From an uncultured Microbacterium sp. (GTDB lineage Bacteria; Actinomycetota; Actinomycetes; Actinomycetales; Microbacteriaceae): a stretch of 31,430 nt of DNA. This document shows positions 22,462-31,268 of this stretch, piece after piece. Within the stretch, counting starts at the first letter, position 1, and each line of letters opens with the position of its first letter. Location: positions 1-31,430 of the forward strand of contig CALANM010000139.1 in NCBI GenBank assembly GCA_937926065.1, read 5' to 3'. The notes beneath the pieces were generated by a model that worked only from the letters and a program-made list of their open reading frames with translations, ran no database searches and had not been told where the DNA came from. Both the position numbers and the translations under genes were made by a program.

Positions 22462-23985
22462 ATGACCGACCGGCCCGCTGTGAGCGTCGTCGTGCCGGTC
22501 TTCTCCCCCGGTCCTTACCTCCGTCCCCTGCTCGACTGCCTGGACAGGCAGATCACACCCGAAGACGGCTTCGAAGCCCTGTTCGTGGACGACGGCAGCA
22601 CGGACACGACTCCCGATCTGCTGAAGCGCTGGTCCGCCCCGCGGCCGTGGGCGCACGTCATTCCGCTCGCCCGCTCGGGCTGGCCGAGTCGTCCGCGCAA
22701 TGTCGGCCTGGAACGCGCACGGGGCGAGTTCGTCTTCTTCGTCGATCACGACGATTGGCTCGCCCACGACGCTCTCGCGCGCATGACCGCGTTTGCCCGT
22801 GCCCATGGATCCGACGTCGTTGTGGGCTGGATGCGCGGCCTCGGACGAAACGTGCCGGTGCGGCTGTTCGCCGAGACGGTGGCTGATGCCCACCCGCCGG
22901 CGACGCCCCTTCAGGACTCCATGACGGTGCACGCCCTGTTCCGCACGGAGTTCCTCCGCCAGCACGGTATCCGCTTCGACGAGTCGCTGCGCCGGCTTGA
23001 AGATCACCTGTTCATGGCGGCGGCGTACACGAGCGCGCGCCGCGTCTCCGTGCTCGCCGACGCCCCCGTCTACCTGCACGCGGCGCGCGAAGACGGCGAG
23101 AACGCGGGACACCGACCCTACGAGGCGGCCGAGTACTACGCCGCCCTCGGACGCGCGGTCGACACCGTCATCGGCGCCGACGTGCCGTCCGCCGAACGCG
23201 ATGCCTATCTCGGGCGGTGGATGCGGGTCGAGCTGATTCATCGGCTGCGATCCGAGGCGATCGTCTCCCTCCCACCCCGCGAACGCGACGCCTTCTTCCT
23301 GGAAGCGCAGCGACTGCTGTCGCGGATGCCCGCCGAGGCCGTCACCTCGCTTCCCCAGCGCTACCGGAAGGCCGTCGCCCGTGTTCTCCGGTCTTCGCCG
23401 GCGGACTATTGGGACGACGAACGCGCGGGGGCGGCCGACGACGCGCCGCACTCGTGGTCGGCGGCGATCAAGGCCGCCCGGACGCACCTGGTCGACGCGC
23501 TGTCACGTCGGGGGCCGCGGCGGCTGCGGCACCGCGTCGTCCGGTGGGGCCGTAACCCGTACACGATGCTGCGCGATGCCGGTGCGGCGCTGGCGGTCGT
23601 CAGCGCAGTCATCGCCGCAGTGGTCGCCGTTGCGGCGCCCTTGGCATCCGTCGCCCTCGTGGCGCTGTCGACGTCGTTGACCGCCTGGCTGGCGGTGCGT
23701 TCGCTGTCTCCGTGGCCGACCGCGACCCGCCAGGTGGTCGCCCTGGGGCCCGCTCTTGTCGTGGCAGTCGTGCGCAGCGATATCTCCGCCGCCGCCGTTG
23801 CGCTGCTGGCCGCATGCCTCGTCGCCATCGCGGCCGGGCTCGACCTCTTCTGGCGGCGTCGGGACGTACGCGGCTACCCCGCCCGGCGCGGGGGCCCGCT
23901 TGCACGCCTGGGCTGGATCGGGCTGCTCGCCGCCGGCATCGCGGGGGCGATCACTTCCGCCGTCGCGACTGCCGTGTGGAGCTGA
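22462..23985 (+). CDS. Family 2 glycosyltransferase with C-terminal membrane segments
   Basis: The 507-residue protein begins with a GT-A nucleotide-sugar transferase domain: VSVVVPVFSPGPYLRPLLDCLDRQ, the VDDGSTDTT motif (D43/D44) and the DxD motif in FFVDHDDWL (D95, D97, D98), followed by an acceptor-side RRLEDHLFMAAAY (ED/HLF pattern). After a helical section with AERDAYLGRWMRVELIHRL, the last 130 residues contain four or five hydrophobic segments, so the enzyme is tethered to the cytoplasmic membrane by its tail. It probably adds sugars to a wall or exopolysaccharide; donor and acceptor are unknown. AGAGGCGGTG precedes the ATG. Confidence 0.88.
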   Translation: MTDRPAVSVVVPVFSPGPYLRPLLDCLDRQITPEDGFEALFVDDGSTDTTPDLLKRWSAPRPWAHVIPLARSGWPSRPRNVGLERARGEFVFFVDHDDWLAHDALARMTAFARAHGSDVVVGWMRGLGRNVPVRLFAETVADAHPPATPLQDSMTVHALFRTEFLRQHGIRFDESLRRLEDHLFMAAAYTSARRVSVLADAPVYLHAAREDGENAGHRPYEAAEYYAALGRAVDTVIGADVPSAERDAYLGRWMRVELIHRLRSEAIVSLPPRERDAFFLEAQRLLSRMPAEAVTSLPQRYRKAVARVLRSSPADYWDDERAGAADDAPHSWSAAIKAARTHLVDALSRRGPRRLRHRVVRWGRNPYTMLRDAGAALAVVSAVIAAVVAVAAPLASVALVALSTSLTAWLAVRSLSPWPTATRQVVALGPALVVAVVRSDISAAAVALLAACLVAIAAGLDLFWRRRDVRGYPARRGGPLARLGWIGLLAAGIAGAITSAVATAVWS

Positions 23986-23994
23986 ACCCACCCA

Positions 23995-24009
23995 TCTCGA
24001 TCTTCGAGA
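23995..24009 (+). terminator. Small hairpin after the glycosyltransferase gene
   Basis: TCTCGA (23995-24000) and TCGAGA (24004-24009) pair around TCT, ten bases beyond the stop. There is no T-run. It is a weak terminator candidate. Confidence 0.25.
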
Positions 24010-24091
24010 CGAATGCGCCGCACCCGTATCAGCATCCCGTCGCCACCCCTCTTCACGGGAGTGGGGGCACATCTGGACGAGGGGGCGTCTC

Positions 24092-26944
24092 ATGCCTGCG
24101 AACAAGCGACTGTCCGAACTGACCGATTACACCGCGGTCCTTCCCTATGCGAGCGAGCTCTTCGGCGTGTACCAGCCGCTGCTCGGCTGGAAGTCGAAAC
24201 GGATCGCGGCGCGGTTCGATGCGGGATTCGCGCGCGACCGGAGGCGGGTGCTGGATGCCATCGCCACACCGCTCGCACCCCGCGCGCAGGTCGCTTACAA
24301 CGTCGATGGCTACCCCACGATCGACCTGCACGCCGCCGAGCGGTCGGGTGGCCAGGCGCGACGTTTCGACGAGCGCATCCTCCAGCTGCTCGCCGACCGG
24401 CTGCCACCGTGGGACGAGTTCCGGCCCGAGGCATTCGACGAGGTGATCACCCGCGACGCGATCGAGGAGCTCTTCGCCCGTGAAGTGGTGCCTGCGTATG
24501 AGCAGCTCGGATTCGCGGCCACGCGCGGCGAGGGCGAGTTCGCCGAGTACGCGAACGCCGCACGAACGGATGCGCGGATCGGGCGCGCGGCGCTCGAGGA
24601 GCGGCTGGCCCGGGAGTCGCAGGTGGCCGGCGCTGTGCTGCAGCTGCGCGAGGCGGGGCAGATCGCCGAGCTGGAGTCGATCTTCTATGCGGTCAAGGAC
24701 GACTCCGCGCGCTTTGCCGCCCTGTCGAAGCTCGCCGCGGCCGGTGGCGCACTCGAGGGGCTGTTCGGAATCGACACCCTTGACCCGCAGGATGCCGAGC
24801 AGCTTCGTCGGGTGGCTCTGTCGCCGATCAGCGTCGTGCACCTGTTCCGGCAGTACTTCTTCGAGCTCGACAGTTTTCTGGGCACGCCCGTGGGGCATGT
24901 GTGGCTCTCCCCCGGCTCCACCGTCGAGCTGATCGAGGTCAGCACACGCCGCACGCTCATCGAACGGACGGAGGAGCTCTCCACCGACACCACGGTGAAG
25001 ACGGAGTCGGAGCGTCTCGAAGAGGAGGAGCTCAGCGAGGCCATCAAGAACGACAACAAGCAGGACGTGAAGTTCGGCGCGAGCGTCTCGGCATCCTATG
25101 CGTCGATCACAGCGAAATCGAGCTTCGATTACGCGACGACGCAGCAGGTCGCCCGCGAAGAGACGCACAAGCGCATGCGGCGGCAGACCGAGAAGCTGGC
25201 CAGCGAGATTCGCAAGAACTACAAGTCCACATTCCGGACCGTCACCGAGACGACCGACACCTCCAGCAAGCGGTACGTGCTCACCAACGCCGGCACGGAC
25301 CTCATCAACTACGAGCTGCGCCGAAAGATGCGGCAGGTCGCCGTGCAGGTGCAGGATGTCGGCACCTACCTGTGCTGGCAGACCTACGTCGACCGGCCGG
25401 GCGAGACGCTCGGCGTCGCCGATCTGCTGCACATCGCCAAGCCGCCCGAGCTCGACGGCCTCCATGCGCCTGCCGAGGTGCCCATGCTCAAGGAGTTCTC
25501 GGAGACGCGACAGGCGACGATCCCATTCATCTCGATCAACGACAGCGACGCCGACAACGAGGGCGAGGTGTACCGCGACGGAGGAGAGGTCGACGACTCG
25601 GAGTTCGCGGGCAGCTACGAGCAGATCCAGGCCGACTTCGAGATGGAGTTCGTGTGCTCCCGCGGCGGCTACGTGCTCGCCGATGTCGAGTTCGACGGGC
25701 TCGGCAAGCCCGTCACCGCGTCACGCAAGGGCGACATCACCAACGCGGGCGACAAGGCGAAGTTCGTCCTGCACCTCGACTCGGTCGACTTCCAGGGGCA
25801 GAACAGCGTCCAGGTACAGCTGACCCTGCATTGGGCCCCGGCACCGGGCGCGAACGACGAGGCGATCGCTGCGAACAAGAAGGCGAAGGCCGAGTTCAAG
25901 GCGAAGGAAGCCGCGGAGTATCAGAAGGCGTATCTGCAGAATGCGCGAGACCGGGTGAAACTGACGCACGGCATCACTCCGCGCCCCAGCGAGGACCTGC
26001 GCGAAGAAGAGCGGATCGTCGTGTACCGCAAGCTCATCCAGGAGATGCTGACGGCAGGCGTTCCACAGCCCGACGACCGCACGCGGCACGTGGTCGCCGA
26101 GCTCATCAACTCGATCTTCGACGTCGACAAGATGCTGTACTTCGTGGCTCCCGAATGGTGGCGACCGCGGCTGCGCCGCACCAAGCAGCACCTCGGTCCG
26201 GTCCCTCCCGGTGGCCCGTCGACCGCCCAGCTCGTCGGAAACCCGGCCGTGAACGCGACGATCGCGTCGCTCTCGAAGGGATTCGGCGTGGTGTCGGCCT
26301 TCGCCAAGCCCACCCCGCTGGCATCGAGCTCGGTCGGCTGGGGCGGCACCGACGACCCCCAGCGGGACAATTACTACATCACGGAGGACTCCCAGCCGGC
26401 GCGTTTCGGAAGCTCCCTCGGATGGCTCCTGCAGCTCGACGGCGACAACCTGCGCAACGCCTTCCTCAACGCGCCCTGGGTGAAAGCGGTCATTCCCATT
26501 CGCCCCGGCAAGGAGGAGGCCGCCATCAACTGGCTCAAGGGCGTCGAGGGCATGAACGGCATCGGCGAAGACGACCTCTACGAGACGTCCAACCCCGAAG
26601 AGAAGGACATCGACGGCAACCCGCTCAACGGGCAGCCGCTGCTGGATGTCATCAACGACCTCGCCAAGAAGGTGCGCCGCAAGCATGAGGAGGCGGTCGC
26701 CAAAGGCACTTTCCCGAAGGCATCGGAAGTCGCCGACCCGCAGCTGGTCGACGAGGACAACGTCGTGACCACCACCCCGATCGACCGCGTCTACGAGCAC
26801 GGGTTCTTCCCCCTCGAGGGCGGCTTTCGGGCCAACGTGTCGGACGACTACGAGATCTTCGACCAGTGGCTCGAGATCGTCCCGACCGATCAGGTGGTGC
26901 CCGTCGAGGTGCAGTATGACCCGAAGACCGGAAGGCAGCTGTGA
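24092..26944 (+). CDS. Large protein of unknown function (950 residues)
   Basis: I do not recognise this protein. It has no signal peptide, membrane helix or familiar enzyme motif. Residues 1-250 are helical and charged. About 276-445 form a block of S/T-rich amphipathic strands and charged helices: TVELIEVSTRRTLIERTEELSTDTTVKTE, a Ser/Ala-rich piece (FGASVSASYASITAKSSFDYATTQQ, 328-352), basic helices and YVLTNAGTDLINYELRRKMRQVAVQVQDVG. About 470-585 looks like a beta domain, 585-625 is a Lys/Ala-rich helix, and 890-950 is a strand-rich acidic tail. The Ser/Ala alternation is reminiscent of pore-forming hairpins, but this is speculation. The ATG is supported by GAGGGGG upstream; the frame is open further back inside the glycosyltransferase gene and that part is shadow. 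Confidence 0.85.
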   Translation: MPANKRLSELTDYTAVLPYASELFGVYQPLLGWKSKRIAARFDAGFARDRRRVLDAIATPLAPRAQVAYNVDGYPTIDLHAAERSGGQARRFDERILQLLADRLPPWDEFRPEAFDEVITRDAIEELFAREVVPAYEQLGFAATRGEGEFAEYANAARTDARIGRAALEERLARESQVAGAVLQLREAGQIAELESIFYAVKDDSARFAALSKLAAAGGALEGLFGIDTLDPQDAEQLRRVALSPISVVHLFRQYFFELDSFLGTPVGHVWLSPGSTVELIEVSTRRTLIERTEELSTDTTVKTESERLEEEELSEAIKNDNKQDVKFGASVSASYASITAKSSFDYATTQQVAREETHKRMRRQTEKLASEIRKNYKSTFRTVTETTDTSSKRYVLTNAGTDLINYELRRKMRQVAVQVQDVGTYLCWQTYVDRPGETLGVADLLHIAKPPELDGLHAPAEVPMLKEFSETRQATIPFISINDSDADNEGEVYRDGGEVDDSEFAGSYEQIQADFEMEFVCSRGGYVLADVEFDGLGKPVTASRKGDITNAGDKAKFVLHLDSVDFQGQNSVQVQLTLHWAPAPGANDEAIAANKKAKAEFKAKEAAEYQKAYLQNARDRVKLTHGITPRPSEDLREEERIVVYRKLIQEMLTAGVPQPDDRTRHVVAELINSIFDVDKMLYFVAPEWWRPRLRRTKQHLGPVPPGGPSTAQLVGNPAVNATIASLSKGFGVVSAFAKPTPLASSSVGWGGTDDPQRDNYYITEDSQPARFGSSLGWLLQLDGDNLRNAFLNAPWVKAVIPIRPGKEEAAINWLKGVEGMNGIGEDDLYETSNPEEKDIDGNPLNGQPLLDVINDLAKKVRRKHEEAVAKGTFPKASEVADPQLVDEDNVVTTTPIDRVYEHGFFPLEGGFRANVSDDYEIFDQWLEIVPTDQVVPVEVQYDPKTGRQL

Positions 26945-26984
26945 CGGGTACGCGCGCGCTGCTGAACGGCGGAACCGACGGGCC

Positions 26985-27013
26985 TTCCGGAACCTGTTCG
27001 ACGGGTCTACAAT
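26985..27013 (+). promoter_or_regulatory. Candidate promoter for the beta-glucosidase gene
   Basis: A -10 box TACAAT (27008-27013, five of six) follows a weak -35 TTCCGG (26985-26990) at a 17-base spacing. The spacer contains GAAC-CT-GTTC (26990-26999), a small dyad that could be an operator. The predicted start is near 27020, about 60 bases before the ATG. Confidence 0.45.
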
Positions 27014-27081
27014 CCGGGGCGGGCGGCGAGGAGCTCGGGCTCGCTCCATGATCGCCCCAGGCTGGACAGAGGAGCGGGACC

Positions 27082-29244
27082 ATGGTGACCGCCGTGGACG
27101 AGAAGGGATCCTCGACGCACGACGCTGACCGGCGCGCGCGTGAGGTCGAGCAGCAGCTGACGGATGACGAGCGGTTCGCTCTCGTGATCAGTCTGATGGG
27201 ATACATTCCCGGCAGCGCGGTGGGCGGCCGAGATCCGCGCATTCCGGCTGACCTGCCGAACATGAGCGCCGGCTATACGCCCGGCGTGCCCCGGCTGGGG
27301 ATCCCCGCGATTCAGAGCAGCGATGCCAGCATGGGCGTCACGAACCCGGGGTATCGGCCCGACGACGAAGGGGCCACGGCGTTCCCCGCCCTCATCGCGC
27401 TGGGGTCCAGCTTCAATCCGCAGCTCGTACGCGAGGGCGGTGTGGCGATCGGGCGGGAGGCCCGCAGCCGTGGGTTCAACGTGCAGCTGGCCGGAGGATG
27501 CAACCTCACCCGGGATCCCCGGAACGGCCGCAACTTCGAGTACTTCTCCGAAGACCCCTACCTGACCGCGGTGCTCGCGGCAGAGCAGGTCAACGGCATC
27601 CAGAGCCAGGGCGTCGTCTCCACCCTGAAGCACTACACGCTCAACTGCAACGAGACCAACCGGCACTGGCTCGATGCCGTCATCGACCCTGACGCCCACC
27701 GCGAATCGGATCTGCTCGCCTTCCAGATCGCGATCGAGCGCTCGCACCCGGGCGCGATCATGAGCGGCTACAACAAGATCAACGGCGAGTACGCGGGCGG
27801 GAACCATCATCTGCTCAACGAAGTGCTCAAGGAAGCGTGGGGGTATCAGGGGTATGTCATGTCCGACTGGGGCGCGACACCCGAATGGGACTTCGCATTG
27901 AAGGGGCTCGACCAGGAATCGGGTGTCCAAGCCGACACGCTGCTGTGGGGGAAGGAGCCCTTCACCGGTGACCTGCGAACGGCATACGCGAGCGGAGACC
28001 TGCCCAAGGAGCGACTGTCCGACATGGTGCGACGGATCTTGCGCGCCCTGTTCGCTGTCGGAGCCGACCGGTGGGATGCCGCACCGGAGGTCGACATGGT
28101 CGCGCACGACCGGATCGCCCTCGAGGGCGCCCGCCAGGGCATCGTGATGCTCAAGAACGACGGAGCACTTCCGCTGCCAGACAGCGAGCCGCTGAAGATC
28201 GCCGTCATCGGCGGCTACGCGCAGCAAGGGGTGATCAGCGGCACGGGCTCAGGCGCCGTCGCCCCGGTCGGAGGCTTCGCAGGCGTCAGCAGGATCGGCG
28301 GCGCAGGGGTCATGGGCAAGCACCGCAACCTCTTCATCTTCGCGCCCTCACCGCTGGACGAGCTGCGGAAGGCGCTGCCGTCTGCGCAGTTCGACTTCGA
28401 TCCCGGATATACGCCCGCCGAGGCGGCATTGACTGCCAAGCGCTCTGACGCGGTGATCGCCTTCGGCATCCGAGTGGAGGGAGAGGGGTTCGACAGCGCG
28501 GATCTGTCGTTGCCATGGGGACAGGATGCCGTCATCGAGGCGGTCGCCGACGCCAACCCGAACACGATCGTGGTCCTCGAGACCGGCAACCCCGTGTCGA
28601 TGCCCTGGCGGGACAGGGTGCGGGCGATCGTCGAAGCCTGGTACCCGGGGCAGGCCGGCGCGCAAGCGATCGCCGAGGTCCTCACCGGCGCCGTGAACCC
28701 GTCCGGGCGTCTGCCCATCACCTTCCCGAGAAGCCTCGACCAGACTCCCCGGCCCGAGCTGCCGGGCTTGGGCACACCCTGGGGCACCCCGGTCACCATC
28801 GAGTACAGCGAAGGAGCGGAGGTGGGCTACCGCTGGCACGCCAAGACGGGCGCCGAGCCCCTCTACCCCTTCGGGCACGGCCTGAGCTATACGACCTTCG
28901 GCTACGACGACCTCGAGGTCGACGGTGGCGACACGATCACGGCATCCTTCACGGTCACCAACACAGGAGACCGCGCCGGCGCCGACGTGCCGCAGCTCTA
29001 CCTCACCGATGCCGCCGGCGAGAAGCGACGGCGGCTGCTGGGCTTCGAGAGAGTCGAACTCGCTCCCGGGGAAGCCCGCCGGGTCACTCTGACCGCGGAT
29101 CCCCGCCTCCTGGCTCGGTTCGACGGGGATGCCGGGCAGTGGCGCACGATCGCCGGCTCCTACGAGGTCGCTGTGGGCCGAAGCGCCGAGGACTTCGTGC
29201 TCAAGGGTCAGGCGCAGGTCGCCGGGCGCCTGTTCGGCCGCTGA
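27082..29244 (+). CDS. Family 3 glycoside hydrolase, beta-glucosidase-like
   Basis: The 720-residue enzyme hydrolyses terminal beta-glycosidic bonds with retention. The N-terminal barrel has NGRNFEYFSEDP (147-158), the KH pair in STLKHYTLN (K183/H184) and the nucleophile D262 in YVMSDWGA. The second domain carries the likely acid/base glutamate in VEGEGFDSADLSLP (E468). A C-terminal fibronectin-III-like domain (about 585-715) starts after YPFGHGLSYTTF, as in bacterial beta-glucosidases and xylosidases. There is no signal peptide, so it works in the cytoplasm on imported oligosaccharides or glycosides. AGAGGAG lies seven bases before the ATG. Beta-glucosidase versus beta-xylosidase specificity cannot be settled by reading. 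Confidence 0.93.
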   Translation: MVTAVDEKGSSTHDADRRAREVEQQLTDDERFALVISLMGYIPGSAVGGRDPRIPADLPNMSAGYTPGVPRLGIPAIQSSDASMGVTNPGYRPDDEGATAFPALIALGSSFNPQLVREGGVAIGREARSRGFNVQLAGGCNLTRDPRNGRNFEYFSEDPYLTAVLAAEQVNGIQSQGVVSTLKHYTLNCNETNRHWLDAVIDPDAHRESDLLAFQIAIERSHPGAIMSGYNKINGEYAGGNHHLLNEVLKEAWGYQGYVMSDWGATPEWDFALKGLDQESGVQADTLLWGKEPFTGDLRTAYASGDLPKERLSDMVRRILRALFAVGADRWDAAPEVDMVAHDRIALEGARQGIVMLKNDGALPLPDSEPLKIAVIGGYAQQGVISGTGSGAVAPVGGFAGVSRIGGAGVMGKHRNLFIFAPSPLDELRKALPSAQFDFDPGYTPAEAALTAKRSDAVIAFGIRVEGEGFDSADLSLPWGQDAVIEAVADANPNTIVVLETGNPVSMPWRDRVRAIVEAWYPGQAGAQAIAEVLTGAVNPSGRLPITFPRSLDQTPRPELPGLGTPWGTPVTIEYSEGAEVGYRWHAKTGAEPLYPFGHGLSYTTFGYDDLEVDGGDTITASFTVTNTGDRAGADVPQLYLTDAAGEKRRRLLGFERVELAPGEARRVTLTADPRLLARFDGDAGQWRTIAGSYEVAVGRSAEDFVLKGQAQVAGRLFGR

Positions 29245-29300
29245 CCACGGCCGCCTCGACGCAGACAGCGGAGATCCGGCGAGCAGGAGGGTGTGGCTGA

Positions 29301-29882
29301 GTGGGCGGAATCGAATGGGGACCGGTCGCCGCCTGGGCTGGCGCCATCGCGACTGTGCTCGTCGTCATCACGACGTCGCTTGTGGCCCTGGGCTATTTCG
29401 ACAGGTTTCGCGCTCCGCGCCTGCAGGTGACCTTCTCCAGCACCGAGCCGTGGGTTCGGCGAGGACCGCTGCACGATGGCACCGAAGCACAGTGGCTCAG
29501 ACTGGGCGTGGAGAACATCGGAAAGACCGCCGCGGTAGGGTGCGTCGGGCGGCTGAGCAGCGTGCGGACCGACGGTGCTCCACGCCCCGACATCGACCCG
29601 GTGCAGCTCCGTTGGGCAGGCGTTCCCCGCTCCCGCGGTTTCGCGCCGCTGGACCTGCGCCCGGGACAACGCGAGTACCTCAACGTCGCTATGCGGCCCG
29701 ACGACGGTGCCTGGCACCTGGCGACGTTCGAAGACCCCGACTTCGATCGGGCCTTCACCACGGACCTGTCATCCGACGCACGCCACGAGCTGCACGTCTC
29801 GGTGTTCGCGGGAAACGCTCGGGCGGCCGCGGTGCTCGTCATCGACGGCACGGGCGACGCCCTGAGGGCAGCACTGAGCTGA
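29301..29882 (+). CDS. Small membrane-anchored protein of unknown function
   Basis: The 193-residue protein has one N-terminal membrane helix (VAAWAGAIATVLVVITTSLVALGYF, about 8-33) followed by a soluble beta-rich domain of about 155 residues (RLQVTFSSTEPWV, QWLRLGVENIGKTAAVGCVGRL, LDLRPGQREYLNVAMRP, ARHELHVSVFAGNARAAAVLVIDG). The pattern of a membrane anchor followed by a VENIGKTAAVGCVGRL strand is seen in several uncharacterised bacterial membrane proteins. No function is assigned. The GTG start has AGGAGG ten bases upstream. It begins 56 bases after the glucosidase stop and may be co-transcribed with it. Confidence 0.8.
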   Translation: MGGIEWGPVAAWAGAIATVLVVITTSLVALGYFDRFRAPRLQVTFSSTEPWVRRGPLHDGTEAQWLRLGVENIGKTAAVGCVGRLSSVRTDGAPRPDIDPVQLRWAGVPRSRGFAPLDLRPGQREYLNVAMRPDDGAWHLATFEDPDFDRAFTTDLSSDARHELHVSVFAGNARAAAVLVIDGTGDALRAALS

Positions 29883-29898
29883 ACCCGCCCGGGATCCC

Positions 29899-29927
29899 GA
29901 GACAAACGGGGATCGGCGCGTTAAAGT
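29899..29927 (+). promoter_or_regulatory. Candidate promoter for the short-chain dehydrogenase gene
   Basis: A -35-like GAGACA (29899-29904, four of six) is 17 bases ahead of a -10 TAAAGT (29922-29927). The predicted start lies near 29934, about 55 bases before the ATG at 29989. Confidence 0.4.
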
Positions 29928-29988
29928 TGTGCAGCCCAACAAATGCGCGGGCAGGGAGCAACGGCGCCGACCCCTGAAGGAGACGACG

Positions 29989-30885
29989 ATGACGACCGAC
30001 CAGCTGACCTTCGACAACCCCGTCGAGCGGCACGCTCACATCAAGCCCTTCGCCTCCTGGCAGCCACTGCCGGGCCTCGACGCGAAGCTCGAGCCGAAGG
30101 CCGACCACGGCGAGACGAGCTACCGCGGCACCGGCCGCCTGCCCGGCCGCAGGGCCCTCATCACGGGCGGCGACTCGGGCATCGGGGCTGCTGTCGCGAT
30201 CGCGTTCGCGCGGGAGGGCGCGGATGTCGCACTCTCGTACCTGCCCGAGGAGCAGGTCGATGCCGAGGCGATCGCCGAGATCGTGCGCGCCGAGGGCCGC
30301 ACGTGCGTGCTGCTGCCGGGCGACATCCGCGACCGCGACTGGTGCCGCGACCTCGTCGCGCGGGCGGTAGAAGGGCTCGGCGGGCTCGACATCCTCGTGA
30401 ACAACGCAGCGCACCAGGTGTACCACGCGACGTTCGACGAACTCGACGAAGCGGATCTCGACCGCACCATCACGACCAACCTCTACGCGATGTTCTGGAT
30501 CACGCGCGAGGCGCTCCCGCACCTGCCCGCGGGCGCGACCATCATCAACTCGACCTCGGTGCAGGGCTACAACCCGTCGCCGATGATCATCAACTACGCC
30601 TCGACGAAGTTCGCGATCATCGGCTTCACGAAGGCGCTCGCGCAGGACCTCGCGCCGCGCGGCATCCGCGTGAACGCGGTCGCGCCGGGACCGGTGTGGA
30701 CTCCCCTGCAGGTGAGCGACGGACAGCCCGCCGAGAAGCTCAACGGATTCGGCGAGTCATCGTGGCTGGGCCGCACGAGCCAGCCGGTCGAGCAGGCGCC
30801 CGCCTACGTCTTCCTCGCCTCGCCCGAGTCGAGCTTCGTCGTCGGCGAGGTGATCAACGTCAACGGCGGCGCGAACGTGCCCTGA
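29989..30885 (+). CDS. Short-chain dehydrogenase/reductase (YghA-like)
   Basis: The 298-residue NAD(P)-dependent oxidoreductase has a 45-residue N-terminal extension (HIKPFASWQPLPGLDAKLEPKADHGETSYRGTGRLPGR) typical of the YghA/glucose-dehydrogenase-like group. The Rossmann motif ALITGGDSGIGAAVA, the DILVNNAA strand motif, the catalytic serine in INSTSVQGY and the Y-x-x-x-K in YASTKFAIIGF follow, with VNAVAPGPVWTPLQ near the end. Substrate unknown; relatives are often linked to general stress. ATG 29989 is chosen because GAAGGAG lies six bases upstream; a longer frame starts at 29929. It has its own promoter and terminator and so is probably monocistronic. Confidence 0.92.
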   Translation: MTTDQLTFDNPVERHAHIKPFASWQPLPGLDAKLEPKADHGETSYRGTGRLPGRRALITGGDSGIGAAVAIAFAREGADVALSYLPEEQVDAEAIAEIVRAEGRTCVLLPGDIRDRDWCRDLVARAVEGLGGLDILVNNAAHQVYHATFDELDEADLDRTITTNLYAMFWITREALPHLPAGATIINSTSVQGYNPSPMIINYASTKFAIIGFTKALAQDLAPRGIRVNAVAPGPVWTPLQVSDGQPAEKLNGFGESSWLGRTSQPVEQAPAYVFLASPESSFVVGEVINVNGGANVP

Positions 30886-30893
30886 TCCCCCTG

Positions 30894-30919
30894 CGACGGC
30901 GAGGAACGCGCTGTCGTTT
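30894..30919 (+). terminator. Terminator of the short-chain dehydrogenase gene
   Basis: CGACGGCG (30894-30901) pairs with CGCTGTCG (30909-30916), with one G-U wobble in RNA and a seven-base loop, followed by TTT (30917-30919). It begins nine bases beyond the stop codon. The short T-run is usual for such GC-rich DNA. Confidence 0.55.
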
Positions 30920-30992
30920 CGGCGCATGGCGAGAGTCGACAAAAGTTGGACACAATCCAGGTTCTGGCTGCTCGCGCCGACGTCAGGTGGGT

Positions 30993-31268
30993 TCAGTAGT
31001 CGGCACGGATGATGCGAGCGTAGGCCTGCTCGACACCGTCGAGCCCGTCGAACATCACCTGGAACTCGGTGTCTGCGGGCAGCGATGCGGTGTTGTACGT
31101 GGTCTGGCCGGTGCAGGAGACCGTGCCGGAGGTGATCTCCTCCGCGTCGGCGTCTGCCGTGACCACCCGGTACATGGTCAGTGCGGAGGGGCTGACGGAG
31201 GTGCACGCGGCCTCGACCGCGTACTCGATGCCCAACTGGCTTTCCGCGAATGTCGCAGACCGGCTCAC
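30993..31268 (-). CDS. Soluble (probably extracytoplasmic) part of a small membrane protein; likely frameshifted from the next frame
   Basis: From the GTG at 31268 the frame encodes 91 residues (SRSATFAESQLGIEYAVEAACTSVSPSALTMYRVVTAD..., ending VEQAYARIIRADY) with two cysteines and strand-rich sequence, but no signal or anchor. The GTG overlaps a stop in the neighbouring frame (GTGA), which could be ordinary coupling. However, the same frame reads well before the GTG (LRSDAKELARVEYASGGSGAAV), while the other frame becomes Arg/Ser-rich in that stretch. The simplest reading is one gene of about 145 visible residues: membrane helix first, this domain second, with a one-base shift near 31310-31330. 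No family is recognised. Confidence 0.6.
   Translation of the reverse strand: MSRSATFAESQLGIEYAVEAACTSVSPSALTMYRVVTADADAEEITSGTVSCTGQTTYNTASLPADTEFQVMFDGLDGVEQAYARIIRADY

Noticed and set aside
23756..24091. N-terminal extension of the 950-residue protein
   Set aside because: It runs inside the glycosyltransferase gene in another frame and reads as a shadow; the ATG at 24092 has a strong ribosome-binding site.
30945..30972. Sequence around GTTGGACACAATCC looks a little like the end of an insertion sequence
   Set aside because: No transposase, no partner inverted repeat and no target duplication were found in the window; the resemblance is from memory and too short to support a call.
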